Assembly (NCBI RefSeq): GCF_900100655.1
Contig: NZ_FNCE01000013.1
Span: 1 to 48,075, forward strand
Length of the DNA: 48,075 nt
Direction: 5' to 3'
From: Limimonas halophila
GTDB taxonomy: Bacteria > Pseudomonadota > Alphaproteobacteria > Kiloniellales > Rhodovibrionaceae
Part shown: positions 28,267 to 36,867 of the stretch, piece by piece
How the letters are laid out: each line of letters opens with the position of its first letter
Numbering within the stretch: the first letter of the stretch is position 1
The notes under the pieces: model-generated
Told to the model about the DNA's origin: nothing
Database searches by the model: none
Seen by the model: the letters and a program-made list of their open reading frames with translations, nothing else
Position numbers and translations under genes: made by a program

Positions 28267-30126
28267 TCAGGACGCCGCTTCCGCCGGTTCCGTCTCCCCG
28301 CTTTCCTCGCCGGACCCGGCCGCGTGTTTGTTCGCCAGGTCCTCGATCTGCTCCAGCAGCTCGCCGTAGCGGTGCGAGCGGCGTTCGGTCGTGTTCAGGT
28401 TGGTGAAGAGCTGGATCAGGCGCGTGAAGGTTTCGCGCGCGTCGGCCTTGCTGTCGAAGCTGTAGCCGCGGGTGAGCAGCTTGTGCAGCAGCTCGAAGAT
28501 CTCGCGCTGGCGGTCGAGCGGCACCGAGACGTCCACGGGATCGAAGGCGTCCTGCTGCAGGTAGACGAAGTCCAGCAGCCGCGCCTTCTGGTAGGTGACG
28601 TAGTCGCCGAGCGTGATGCCCTCCTCGCCCGTCACCTCCATCATCTGGCGCACGTCCTCGCCCTCGCCGAGCAGCTTGGCCATGCGCTGCACGCGCTCGG
28701 TCCAGCCCGTGTTCATGTTCGCGTCGTACCAGGCGCGCAGTTGGTCGCGGTAGCGCGTCCACGAGATCAGCGGGTCGATGGCGGGGTAGTAGCGCTTGTA
28801 GGCGCGGTCGGACGACAGCCCGAGGAAGGCCTTCACCGAGGCCAGCGTGGACTGCGTCACCGGCTCCTCGAAGTTGCCGCCCGCGGGCGAGACCGTGCCC
28901 ATGAGCGTCAGGCTGCCGTGCTCGCCGTGTGGCGTCTCCAGCACGCCCGCGCGCTCGTAGACCGCCTTGATCGTGGAATCGAGGTAGGCGGGGAAAGCCT
29001 CCTCGCCGGGGATCTCCTCCAGCCGGCCCGAGGTTTCGCGCATCGCCTGCGCCCAGCGCGAGGTGGAGTCCGCGATCACCAGCACGTCCAGGCCCATCTG
29101 GCGGTAGTACTCGCCGATGGTCAGGCCCGTGTAGATCGAGCTTTCGCGCGCCGCCACCGGCATCGAGGAGGTGTTGCAGACGATCACCGTGCGGTCCATC
29201 AGCGACGCGCCCGTGCGCGGGTCCGTCAGCTCGGGCAGCTCGGTGAGGGTTTCCACCACCTCGCCCGCGCGCTCGCCGCAGGCCACGATCACCACCACAT
29301 CCACGTCGGCGTAGCGGGCGATCAGGTTCTGCAGGACCGTCTTGCCGGCGCCGAAGGGGCCGGGGATGCAGGCCGTGCCGCCCTTGGCGACGGGGAAGAA
29401 GGTGTCGATCAGCCGGATCGTCGTCGCCAGCGGCGTTTCCGGGTAGACGCGCTTCACGCGCCGGCGCTTGAAGAGCTGCTGCGGCAGCGGCGTGCGCACC
29501 GGCCAGGACTGCGACATGCACACCGTGCGCTGACCCTCGCCCGTGTCCAGGCCGGCGATGGGCTCGTCCACGGTGAACGCGCCTTCCTCGATCCAGGTGA
29601 CCTCGGCCTCGCCGTCCAGGTCGAAGGGCGCGAAGACGCGGTGGGTGATCGTGCCCTCGCGCACCGAGCCCAGATGGTCGCCCGGCCCGACGTGCTGGCC
29701 GCGGCTGACCGTGGCCTGGAAGGTCCAGCGCCGCTTGGGCTCCAGCGCCGGCATGTCCACCCCGCGCGGCAGGAAGGTGCCGTGGGTGTCCGCCAGCCCC
29801 TGAAGCGGGCGCTGCAGGCCGTCGAAGACGCGCCCGAGCAGGCCGGGGCCGAGCGAGACGGACAGCATCTCGCCCGTCTGCGTGACGGGGTCGCCCACGC
29901 TCACCCCGCGCGTGCTTTCGTAGATCTGGGCGTCGGCGCGGTTGCCGTTGACGCGCAGGATCTCGCCCTTGAGGGCCGCCTCGCCGTCGGCCTCCTGCCG
30001 GCGCGGGTGGACGTGGATGACCTCGTTCTTGCGCATGGGCGCCGCCGCTTCGCCCTCGGGCTGTTCGAGGGTGACGAGCACGTCCTGCACGGCGACGACG
30101 CGGGGACGGGGCTGCTCCTCGGCCAT
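28267..30126 (-). CDS. atpA: V-type ATPase catalytic subunit A
   Basis: A 619-residue catalytic subunit of the V1 head. The P-loop G-P-F-G-A-G-K-T is at 256-263. The extra 'non-homologous region' of V/A-type A subunits is at about 110-200, which separates it from F-type beta subunits. '[14 protein letters not shown]', '[12 protein letters not shown]' and 'EEAFPAYL' are standard catalytic-subunit segments. It hydrolyses or makes ATP at the interface with subunit B. The ATG at 30126 has GGAAGAGG about ten bases upstream; a GTG at 30135, overlapping the previous stop, is an alternative. It is the last gene of the B-D-I-K-E-DUF2764-A operon. Confidence 0.95.
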   Translation of the reverse strand: MAEEQPRPRVVAVQDVLVTLEQPEGEAAAPMRKNEVIHVHPRRQEADGEAALKGEILRVNGNRADAQIYESTRGVSVGDPVTQTGEMLSVSLGPGLLGRVFDGLQRPLQGLADTHGTFLPRGVDMPALEPKRRWTFQATVSRGQHVGPGDHLGSVREGTITHRVFAPFDLDGEAEVTWIEEGAFTVDEPIAGLDTGEGQRTVCMSQSWPVRTPLPQQLFKRRRVKRVYPETPLATTIRLIDTFFPVAKGGTACIPGPFGAGKTVLQNLIARYADVDVVVIVACGERAGEVVETLTELPELTDPRTGASLMDRTVIVCNTSSMPVAARESSIYTGLTIGEYYRQMGLDVLVIADSTSRWAQAMRETSGRLEEIPGEEAFPAYLDSTIKAVYERAGVLETPHGEHGSLTLMGTVSPAGGNFEEPVTQSTLASVKAFLGLSSDRAYKRYYPAIDPLISWTRYRDQLRAWYDANMNTGWTERVQRMAKLLGEGEDVRQMMEVTGEEGITLGDYVTYQKARLLDFVYLQQDAFDPVDVSVPLDRQREIFELLHKLLTRGYSFDSKADARETFTRLIQLFTNLNTTERRSHRYGELLEQIEDLANKHAAGSGEESGETEPAEAAS

Positions 30127-30131
30127 GCGGA

Positions 30132-30827
30132 TCACGCCTCTTCCGTTTGCAACACCGGGCCGTGGGCGGCGAGCGCGCGGTCCACCAGGGCCTCGAAGCG
30201 CTGGGCGGCGGCCTCGCCGTCGTAGCGCATCCAGCGGTCCATGAGGTCCCAGCGCAGCACGTAGAGCGCCACGGCCGCGAAATCGAACCAGTGCCCCTGC
30301 GCCAGCGCGTCCAGATCGCGCCAGGCACGCGTCAGCAGCAGCTTTTCCAGCGCCAGGGAGTCCCCGGCCTGGAGGTGCTCGTCGGCATCCAGCACCCAGG
30401 CCGCGCTGTGGCGCAGGCCGAACGCGGGGTCGTCCCAGTGGCGGCGGATGCGGTCCGCCGCGCGGTGGTAGCCCAGCATCGCCGGGTCGTCGGGCGGCCC
30501 CAGGCCGTCCCGCCGGCGGCGCAGCGCCGCCACGAGGGCGCGCGATTCCAGCCGCCGCCGCACCGCCTCGCGCAGCGTGGAGTCCGCGATGGTCTCCGCG
30601 ACGCGGCGGGCGCGCGCCCCCTGCGTCCGGTCGTCGGCGCCGCCCTGGAGCACGGCCCAGCGCAGCACCCCCTCGGCTTCTTGCAGCGTGGCGGCGTCGC
30701 CGGGCTCGAGCAGGCGCAGCCGCCGGTCGAGCTGGCGCCGCGTGATGGGCCGCTCGCGCGCGGTGAAGGGCGTGCCCAGGTGGGGCAGGCTGCTGATCAG
30801 GTCGACGTAGCGGGTGGCCGCCGGCAT
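30132..30827 (-). CDS. DUF2764-type V-ATPase subunit (subunit C-like)
   Basis: A 231-residue helical protein encoded between subunits E and A. The N-terminus 'RYVDLISSLPHLG' resembles the opening of DUF2764 proteins ('YY.LIA.LPDL'), which occupy the same place in chlamydial and Bacteroidetes V-ATPase operons. The rest is arginine-rich helix with 'DLDALAQGHWFDFAAVALYV' near the end. Position and rough pattern suggest it replaces the C subunit that links stator and rotor; no canonical C or F gene is present. It starts immediately after the E stop and overlaps the alternative GTG of A by four bases, so it is translationally coupled. Confidence 0.65.
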   Translation of the reverse strand: MPAATRYVDLISSLPHLGTPFTARERPITRRQLDRRLRLLEPGDAATLQEAEGVLRWAVLQGGADDRTQGARARRVAETIADSTLREAVRRRLESRALVAALRRRRDGLGPPDDPAMLGYHRAADRIRRHWDDPAFGLRHSAAWVLDADEHLQAGDSLALEKLLLTRAWRDLDALAQGHWFDFAAVALYVLRWDLMDRWMRYDGEAAAQRFEALVDRALAAHGPVLQTEEA

Positions 30828-31535
30828 TCAGCCCACCAGCCCGTCCAGCAGCGCGCGGAAGCGCGGTTGCAGGTGCTCCAGGATCAGCTCGGCCATGGCC
30901 TGCTCGCTCAGGTCGAACTCGATCTCGTGGTCGTGCGCCACCACACGCAGCCCGGCCTGCTTGTCGCGCGCGACGCGGAAGGTCAGCCCCTCGCGCAGGC
31001 GGTCGCCCGTGATCGCCAGCACCAGCCGCATCAGCTCGTCCTGGCGCAGGGCCTCGGGGTTCTTGCGCAGCTCGTCCAGGCCCGGCGCCTCGCGCGGCAG
31101 CACGATCTCCACCTGCTCCGGGTCCGCCTCGGCCAGGGCCTCGCCCGCGCGCCCGCCGACCGCGAGGATGAGGCGCTTGACGACCTCCGCTTCGCGGATT
31201 TCCTGGGAGACGAGGCGGCGCACGTCGTCCTGGAAGCGGTTGAACATCTGCTGGCGCAGGGCGAGCACGGTGTCGCGCGCGGCCTGATGCAGGGCGTCGT
31301 GGGCCGCGCGTTTCATGCTGTCGATCTCGTGCTGGGCCTCGTCCTTGCGGCGCTGCGCCTCGCGCTCGGCCTCGTCGAGGATGCGGCGCTTCTCGCGCTT
31401 GGCCTCGTCGATCAGGCGCTGGGCCTCGCTGCGGCCCTGTTCCACGCCTTCCTCGCGCAGCTGGTCGATGAGCTGCTGCACGCCCGTGGTTTCGCGGCCG
31501 TCGCCGGGATCCGTGCCGGTGTCGTCGCCCTGCAT
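30828..31535 (-). CDS. atpE: V-type ATPase subunit E (peripheral stalk)
   Basis: A 235-residue protein. The N-terminal two-fifths is a charged coiled coil ('AQRLIDEAKREKRRILDEAE', about residues 38-95) that forms the peripheral stalk. The C-terminal part ('EQVEIVLP', 'GLRVVAHDHEIEFDLSEQAM') has the E-subunit globular fold that contacts V1. The ATG at 31535 follows GAGGGAGG; longer frames upstream overlap subunit K. No separate G/H partner gene is visible, as in other operons of this type, where the second stalk helix is not encoded nearby. Confidence 0.85.
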   Translation of the reverse strand: MQGDDTGTDPGDGRETTGVQQLIDQLREEGVEQGRSEAQRLIDEAKREKRRILDEAEREAQRRKDEAQHEIDSMKRAAHDALHQAARDTVLALRQQMFNRFQDDVRRLVSQEIREAEVVKRLILAVGGRAGEALAEADPEQVEIVLPREAPGLDELRKNPEALRQDELMRLVLAITGDRLREGLTFRVARDKQAGLRVVAHDHEIEFDLSEQAMAELILEHLQPRFRALLDGLVG

Positions 31536-31552
31536 CGCGGCCTCCCTCTCGC

Positions 31553-32002
31553 TCAGCCCGCTGGCAGGCTGGCGCTCAGCACCAGCGCGAAGACGAAGGC
31601 GAACACGGCGAAGCCCTCGACGATCGCCGCCGGGGCGAGCGAGAGCCCGAAGACCTCGGGCTTTTCCTTGGCCGTGTTGATCGCCGAGGCGCAGCACTGC
31701 CCCTGCCGGATGCCGCTGAGCAGCAGCGCCACCCCCGCCAGGATGCCGATGGCGAACAGCCCGCCGCCGGTTTCGACGCTCACGGGCCGCTGAAGGGTCA
31801 GCATGACGACGATCCCGTAGATGACCTGCGAGGAGGGCAGGGCGGACATGCCCACCAGCCGGCCGTGCCCCGTCTCGGTGTCCAGCATCGCGCCGATCGC
31901 GGCCTGGCCCGCCGTGGCGCAGCCGATGATGCTTCCGATCGCGCCCAGGGCCGTGGGGCCGTACAGCCCGCCCCAGCCCAGAATTTGCAGCAGCTCGTTC
32001 AA
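31553..32002 (-). CDS. atpK: V-type ATPase membrane rotor subunit K, sodium-type ligands
   Basis: A 149-residue proteolipid with four membrane helices from two fused hairpins. The ion-binding residues line up with the Enterococcus NtpK sodium site: L55 and S58-Q59 in 'ALPSSQVIYG', Q100 in 'GIRQGQ', and the key carboxylate E129 in 'AIVEGFAVF'. The hydroxyl and two glutamines besides the glutamate are the recognised mark of Na+ binding. The ring passes ions through the membrane against subunit I. It starts with TTG overlapping the stop of subunit I (TTGA). No ATG lies nearby that would keep TM1 whole. Confidence 0.88.
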   Translation of the reverse strand: MNELLQILGWGGLYGPTALGAIGSIIGCATAGQAAIGAMLDTETGHGRLVGMSALPSSQVIYGIVVMLTLQRPVSVETGGGLFAIGILAGVALLLSGIRQGQCCASAINTAKEKPEVFGLSLAPAAIVEGFAVFAFVFALVLSASLPAG

Positions 32003-33807
32003 ACCCGGTGCTCCGTTCGCTCCAGCGGCGTGTAGGGGTAGCCCTCGCCGCTCAGACTCCAGCCGTAGAACTCGATGTAGTCCAGGCGCAGGCCGTGCAC
32101 GACGCCGCTCACCACGGCCAGCACGAAGGTCAGCCCGTGCCCCGCGACGAGCACCAGCCCCGCCAGCAGCACGCCCAGGCCGCTCACCGAGGTGCGCACG
32201 TCGGCGGCGATGTCGTTGAAGGCGGCCGCCAGCAGCGCCGTCGCCAGCCCGAGGGCGAAGAGGCGCAGGTAGCTCAGCACGTCGCCGAACAGCTTGGTCA
32301 CGCTCGCCACGCCCAGCAGGCCGTCGAGCGCGCGCAGCAGGTGGTCCACGGGCCGGCGCACGGGGCGGTCGCTCTGGAAGACGATCACGGTCAGCAGGCC
32401 CAGCCCCACGACGCCCAGCGCCGCCAACGCGCCCGGGCGGCTGCCGGCGTCCCAGGCAAGCCACGCGGCGAAGCCCCCGAGCGTGGCCGCGACCCAGCCC
32501 AGGCGCCCGATCGCCATGCGCCGCGGCCAGTGCGCCGCCGCCCAGGCGGCGTTGCCGAGCGCGAGGTGCAGCACGCCGATGAGCACGGCCAGTTTCATCG
32601 CCGCCGTGTAGTCGGTGAGGTCCACGAGGTTGAGCGTGCCGGCGAGGCTCCCGGCCGGGGGCGTGACGCCGAAGTAGCTCCCGGTCAGCACGCCCACGCC
32701 CACCGAGGCGACGCCCAGCGCCGCCGTCAGCCGCCGCATGCGCACGCCCACCGCGCCGCGCCGCCACAATCCCAGCGGCAGCGCCGCCGTCAGCAGGACG
32801 ATGGCGCCGTAGCCCGCGTCGGAGAGGATGATGGCGAAGAAGAGCGCGAAGGAGGCCAGCAGCACGCCCGAGGGGTCCCAGTCGCGTGCGGGCGGGACGT
32901 GGTAGAAGTGCGCCAGATCCTCGCCCGGCTGCGCCGCCGGCGCGTTGGCCAGCAGCGTCGGCGGCTGGTCCTGCGGCCCCGGCCGCTCGATGCGCACCGC
33001 CATGCCCTGCGCCGTGACGCGGCGGCGGAGCTCGCCCGCCCGGTGCAGCGGCACCCAGGCCTGAAGGGCGAACAGTCCCGTCTCGTCGTGGGTGGTGGCG
33101 AGCGTGCGCGCCAGCGCGGCGGCGTCGGCCGCGCGGGCGAGGCCCCGGCGGATGGTGTCGATGTGGCGGGTGAGGGCGATGCGCTCGACCTCCAGCCCGT
33201 CCAGCTCGCTGTCGATCGCCGCCAGCTCGCGCCGCAGCGCGCGCGTGCCCGTGCCGTTGGTGCGCACCGGCGCGACGGGCAGCATGTCCGCCGGCGGCGT
33301 CTCGCGCGTCACCACCACGATGTGGCGCGCGCCCTCGGAGCGCGCGGCCTCAACCCACGCGTAGGGGATGCGCGCGAGCGTGTCGGCGTGGCGGTTGGGG
33401 ACGGCGTAGAACCAGAGCTGCGCGCCGCCCAGCGTCGCGTCGTCGCCCGGCAGGTCGAAGTCGCCCCAGGGCGCCAGGGCGTCCAGCTGCGCCTGGATCT
33501 CCTCGCGCTGGTCCAGCAGGTCGCGGCGGCGCTGCTTGGTCGCCAGCACTTGGCGCACGATCTCGCCCAGGTCGGTGTCCGGCGTTTCCGCGGCCTGGTG
33601 GCGCCGGTAGGGCGCGTCGCGCAGGAAGCGCAGAGCGCGCTGGGCGTCCTGCTCGCTGGGCTGGCCGTCCGTGGCCGCCGTCTCGTCGCCGGGCGGGTTG
33701 AGCGGCACGACGTGGAGGCAGCCCAGGTCCTGAAGCCCCCGGACCAGCCCGCGCTTGGCGCTCGCGGGGCCGCACAGCGTCACCTTGCGCATGGGCACGA
33801 TGCTCAC
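31999..33807 (-). CDS. atpI: V-type ATPase membrane stator subunit I
   Basis: A 602-residue subunit (equivalent to eukaryotic a). The cytoplasmic N-terminal half begins 'MRKVTLCGP' and has coiled-coil segments. From about residue 315 there are roughly seven membrane helices, with 'GVTPPAGSLAGTLNLVD' between early ones and 'FGDVLSYLRLFALGLATALL', the family's most conserved helix containing the arginine (in 'YLRLFALG') that faces the ion-binding glutamate of K. The GTG at 33807 overlaps the D stop (GTGA); an ATG at 33792 is possible. Ends 'IEFYGWSLSGEGYPYTPL', matching the family terminus. Confidence 0.93.
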   Translation of the reverse strand: MSIVPMRKVTLCGPASAKRGLVRGLQDLGCLHVVPLNPPGDETAATDGQPSEQDAQRALRFLRDAPYRRHQAAETPDTDLGEIVRQVLATKQRRRDLLDQREEIQAQLDALAPWGDFDLPGDDATLGGAQLWFYAVPNRHADTLARIPYAWVEAARSEGARHIVVVTRETPPADMLPVAPVRTNGTGTRALRRELAAIDSELDGLEVERIALTRHIDTIRRGLARAADAAALARTLATTHDETGLFALQAWVPLHRAGELRRRVTAQGMAVRIERPGPQDQPPTLLANAPAAQPGEDLAHFYHVPPARDWDPSGVLLASFALFFAIILSDAGYGAIVLLTAALPLGLWRRGAVGVRMRRLTAALGVASVGVGVLTGSYFGVTPPAGSLAGTLNLVDLTDYTAAMKLAVLIGVLHLALGNAAWAAAHWPRRMAIGRLGWVAATLGGFAAWLAWDAGSRPGALAALGVVGLGLLTVIVFQSDRPVRRPVDHLLRALDGLLGVASVTKLFGDVLSYLRLFALGLATALLAAAFNDIAADVRTSVSGLGVLLAGLVLVAGHGLTFVLAVVSGVVHGLRLDYIEFYGWSLSGEGYPYTPLERTEHRV

Positions 33808-34406
33808 GACGCCCGCTCCGCCCGTTTCCGCTTGGCGATCTTGGCCCGCACGACGCCCGCGCGCTCGGCGTCGCCCAGGGCGATCTGGATGCGCTTGATC
33901 TGCTCCTTGGTGCGCGGGATGAGCACCTTGTCGAAGAGGTTCACCCGCTGCGTCACCGTCTTCAGGCCCGCTTCCAGCCGCGCGAGGCGTTCCTCGGCGA
34001 TCTTCTCTGCAACGCGTTCGCGCAGCTGGGTTTTCAGCAGCTCGATCACGCGGTCCACCCAGTGCGGGCGCACCAGATAGCCTGTCGATGCCACGTCGAA
34101 GCGGACGTCGCCCAGTACCGGCACGGTGACGCCGACGATGTTGCGGGAATTCACCTCGACGTCGGCGATCGTGACCAGATCTTCCACGGCGACCTGGGTG
34201 TCGGCCAGCATGGGCAGGGTGTCGGCGACGCGCTGGCGGGTGGCGGCGAGGCGCTCGCGGATGGTGTCCAGATCGCGCTTGGCGCGGCGGCGCTCCACCA
34301 GCAGCTGCTTGCGCTTCATGTCCAGCGAGGGCAGGAAGCGCTCGTAGGTGGCGAGGTTGCGCTTCTTGCGCGCCAGCTCCGCCTTATTGAGCGGCGTCCG
34401 CGACAC
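33804..34406 (-). CDS. atpD: V-type ATPase subunit D (central rotor shaft)
   Basis: A 200-residue coiled-coil protein that turns inside the A3B3 head. The N-terminal helix 'LNKAELARKKRNLATYERFL' and the C-terminal helix 'LFDKVLIPRTKEQIKRIQIA' are the conserved ends of D subunits. The short region between them carries 'VEVNSRNIVGVTVPVL'. The GTG at 34406 lies inside the end of B, a 23-base overlap that fits translational coupling. No subunit F gene, the usual partner of D, is visible, in line with the reduced operon type. Confidence 0.9.
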   Translation of the reverse strand: MSRTPLNKAELARKKRNLATYERFLPSLDMKRKQLLVERRRAKRDLDTIRERLAATRQRVADTLPMLADTQVAVEDLVTIADVEVNSRNIVGVTVPVLGDVRFDVASTGYLVRPHWVDRVIELLKTQLRERVAEKIAEERLARLEAGLKTVTQRVNLFDKVLIPRTKEQIKRIQIALGDAERAGVVRAKIAKRKRAERAS

Positions 34407-35793
34407 GGGTTCCCTCGCGCTCGGCTGCTTCGCCCGCGCCCGTTTCGGTTGGGTAGTAGCGGTCGATGAGCTGCTGCTTCATGAACAGCTGCTCGGGCCG
34501 GAAGCATTCCGCAAGCGTTTGCCAGCACAGGTCCAGCGCGGCTTCCAGCGTCATGTCCACGTCCAGGTCCATGAAGCGCTCGCGGAACAGCCGGCCGAAG
34601 GTGAGCGCCTGCTCGTCGTGCTCCGACAGCTCGAAGGCCATGGCCTGCTTCTGCTCCGCCTCCTTGGAATCGGCGTAGAGGCGGACCATGACGTTCATGA
34701 TGTCCTTGTGATCCTCGCGCGTGGTCTTGCTGGCGACGTGCTGCTTGAGGCGCGAGAGCGAGCCGAAGGGATCGATCATGCCCTCGCGCAGGTAGAACTG
34801 GCCTTCCGTGATGTAGCCGGTGTTGTCGGGGACGGGGTGGGTGACATCGTCGCCCGGCATCGTCGTCGCCGAGAGGATGGTCAGCGAGCCGCCGCCGGCG
34901 AAGTTGCACGCCTTTTCATAGCGCTGGGCGAGCTGGGTGTAGAGGTCGCCGGTGTAGCCGCGGTTGGCCGGCACCTGCTCCATGGCGATGCCGACCTCCT
35001 TCAGCGCGTCGGCGAAGGCCGTCATGTCCGAGAGCAGGACGAGCACGCGCTTGTTGCCCTCGACGGCGAAGCGCTCCGCCACCGCCAGCGCCATGTCGGG
35101 GACGAGCAGGCGCTCCACGATGGGGTCGGAGGCGAAGTTCACGAACATCGCCGTGCGCGCGAACACCCCGGCGTCCTCGAAGGCGCGGCGGAAGTGGTGG
35201 TAGTCGTCGTAGATCAGGCCCAGCCCGCCGAAGACGACCACGTCCGCGTCCGCCTGGATGCCGATGCGCCCGAGCAGCTGATTGTAGGGTTCCCCCGCCA
35301 CCGAGAAGATCGGGATCTTCTGGCTTTCCACCAGGGTGTTGAAGACGTCGATCATGGGCACGTTGGTGCGGATCATGCGCGCGCCCAGCTCGCGTTCCAC
35401 GGGGTTCACCGTGGGCGAGCCGATCTCGACCTCGCGGTCGGTGGTCAGCGCCGGGCCGTTGTCGATCAGCTCCCCGGTGCCGGCGAAGATGCGGCCCAGC
35501 ACGTTTTCCGAGCAGATCGCGCGCGGGCCGTGGCCCAGGAAGCGCACCTTCGTGCGCGTGGAAATGCCCTTGGTGCCCGCGAAAACCTGAAGGGAAACGC
35601 GCTCGCCGTCGATCTTGAGCACCTGGGCGAGCGATTCCGTGCCCGCGCCGTCGTCGGCGCTGGCGATCGCGGCCAGATCGCCCAGACACGCCGGCGGCTC
35701 CGCCGTGTCGCTGCCCGCCGGCGGGACGTGGACCTTCAGCAGGTCGCCGACGATTTCGAGCACGCGCCCGTAACGCACGGGAATCGCGGGCAT
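34384..35793 (-). CDS. atpB: V-type ATPase regulatory subunit B
   Basis: A 469-residue non-catalytic subunit of the V1 head. It has the shared fold of A but no P-loop lysine; the equivalent segment is 'FSVAGEPYNQLLGRIG'. 'SDMTAFADALKEVGIAMEQV' and 'ANRGYTGDLYTQLAQRYEKA' are strongly conserved B-subunit blocks, and 'SLSRLKQH' is near the C-terminal helical domain. The ATG at 35793 has a perfect AGGAGG eight bases upstream, so it is well expressed; a GTG at 35802 overlaps that site and is rejected. It is the first gene of the operon, and 104 bases separate it from the cyclophilin-like gene. Confidence 0.95.
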   Translation of the reverse strand: MPAIPVRYGRVLEIVGDLLKVHVPPAGSDTAEPPACLGDLAAIASADDGAGTESLAQVLKIDGERVSLQVFAGTKGISTRTKVRFLGHGPRAICSENVLGRIFAGTGELIDNGPALTTDREVEIGSPTVNPVERELGARMIRTNVPMIDVFNTLVESQKIPIFSVAGEPYNQLLGRIGIQADADVVVFGGLGLIYDDYHHFRRAFEDAGVFARTAMFVNFASDPIVERLLVPDMALAVAERFAVEGNKRVLVLLSDMTAFADALKEVGIAMEQVPANRGYTGDLYTQLAQRYEKACNFAGGGSLTILSATTMPGDDVTHPVPDNTGYITEGQFYLREGMIDPFGSLSRLKQHVASKTTREDHKDIMNVMVRLYADSKEAEQKQAMAFELSEHDEQALTFGRLFRERFMDLDVDMTLEAALDLCWQTLAECFRPEQLFMKQQLIDRYYPTETGAGEAAEREGTRVADAAQ

Positions 35794-35897
35794 GGCCGCC
35801 ACCTCCTCGGGGCGCTCACGCTTCGATGTGGCGAATCATCACACTGCACCCGCGCCGCGGGCAATGACGCAGATCATGCCGCGTCCGGCGGCGGTCG

Positions 35898-36272
35898 TCA
35901 GACCGCCTCCACCCGCACCGGGTCGCCGGCCTTGGCGGCCTTGAGCGCGCGAACGTCGCCCACGGCGTCGGCCCAGATGTTGGTGGGCGCGACGAGGCGG
36001 ATCTCGTCGCCGGTCGAAGCGGGGGTCGGGCCGAAACCGATGGCGATGGCGCCGCCCTGCACCCAGTATGCGATCTCGCCCGGTTCCACGACCTGCTTCT
36101 GATCGGCTTCGTCCCCGGCGTCGATGGGGGCGGAAAAGAAGACCTCCTCGCCCCAGACGTTCGCCTCGGCGGTGAAGGGGCACGCCTCCACGACGGCGCG
36201 TGCGGTGGGCGTGTCGCGGCAAACGGCGTCGATGGCCGTGTCGCCGATCGTGATGCGGACGGTGGTGGACAT
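35898..36272 (-). CDS. Cyclophilin-like fold protein
   Basis: A 124-residue beta-rich protein. The pattern 'VRITIGDTAIDAVCRDTPTA', 'FTAEANVWGEEVFFSAPI', 'VVEPGEIAYWVQGGAIAIGF' and 'NIWADAVGDV' matches small bacterial cyclophilin-like proteins of the TM1367 type (PF04126). These share the cyclophilin barrel but lack the proline-isomerase active site, and their role is unknown. The ATG at 36272 follows GGGAGATC. It lies between an unknown gene and the V-ATPase operon on the same strand, so it might share their transcript, but nothing links it functionally to the ATPase. Confidence 0.75.
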   Translation of the reverse strand: MSTTVRITIGDTAIDAVCRDTPTARAVVEACPFTAEANVWGEEVFFSAPIDAGDEADQKQVVEPGEIAYWVQGGAIAIGFGPTPASTGDEIRLVAPTNIWADAVGDVRALKAAKAGDPVRVEAV

Positions 36273-36297
36273 GGCGGATCTCCCCTCGACGGGTGTG

Positions 36298-36663
36298 TCA
36301 GGCATCCGGTTGGCCCCAGTGGGCCAGGGCGGCGTCCAGCTCGCGGGCGTGGTGGCGTTCGGCTTCCGCGCCCTCGTCGGGGCCGTCGTAGCGGCCCAGC
36401 TCCCGCAGGAGCTGGAAGAAGCCGGGCGCCGGGATGCCGCGCTTGCTGATCGCCAGCGCCGCGAGCAGCGGGCGGCCGGCGGCGTGGTCGTCGCGCATCA
36501 TGGCTTCCAGCGCCAGGGTCGTGCGGTGGATGGAATGCGGCGCCTCAATGCCAGCCTCGCTGGCGAGGTCGCGGTAGGTGATGCAGGCGCCGCGCTGGGC
36601 GGCGGCGCGCAGCACGGGCGTGATCGCCATCCGCACGAGCGGGTCGGGCGTTTCCGTGGACAT
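36298..36663 (-). CDS. Conserved hypothetical protein
   Basis: A 121-residue soluble protein of unknown function. The core reads 'ITPVLRAAAQRGACITYRDL', then 'SIHRTTLALEAMMRDDHAAG', then 'RPLLAALAISKRGIPAPGFF'. This pattern (a short winged-helix-like start, an acidic 'DDHAAGRPLLAAL' block, then P-G-F-F) recurs in unnamed bacterial proteins as far as I recall, but no activity is known to me. The ATG at 36663 is preferred over the longer frame to 36711, which runs into non-coding repeat-flanking sequence. It ends 25 bases before the cyclophilin-like gene and is probably co-transcribed with it. Confidence 0.65.
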   Translation of the reverse strand: MSTETPDPLVRMAITPVLRAAAQRGACITYRDLASEAGIEAPHSIHRTTLALEAMMRDDHAAGRPLLAALAISKRGIPAPGFFQLLRELGRYDGPDEGAEAERHHARELDAALAHWGQPDA

Positions 36664-36724
36664 GCTGGCTTCATTGGTTGGTGCAGACGCCGGCAGGAGC
36701 TTTGCACACAACAGCCGGGTCCAT

Positions 36725-36866
36725 CACCCCCACCCGATCGCATGTCGGCGATCGACCTCCCCCTCTTCCGCCGAAGAGGGGGAGGTGTAAAAATGGCACG
36801 GTCAATTCCGCATCAACCTCCCCCACTGGGGGATGTCGCGCGCCGGCAGGCGCGCGGGTGGGGGCG
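36725..36866. repeat. Pair of head-to-head REP-like palindromic elements
   Basis: Two structured units of the same design face each other. The left unit, read on the minus strand, has a perfect 14-base-pair hairpin (36755-36768 with 36773-36786, loop CGCC), a second hairpin CGATCGC/GCGATCG (36735-36754), and a tail GGGTGGGGG (minus strand of 36727-36735). The right unit, on the plus strand, has CCCCC-act-GGGGG (near 36820), hairpin GCGCGCC/GGCGCGC (36838-36855), and the same tail GGGTGGGGG (36856-36864). The two tails can also pair with each other and close a multi-armed structure. It lies between the inositol operon's 3' end and an unknown gene. Confidence 0.7.
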
Positions 36867-36867
36867 C

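Noticed and set aside
32008-34080. Long plus-strand frame opposite V-ATPase subunits I and D
   Set aside because: Antisense to clearly conserved subunits; composition is arginine/histidine/glutamine-rich with no motif.
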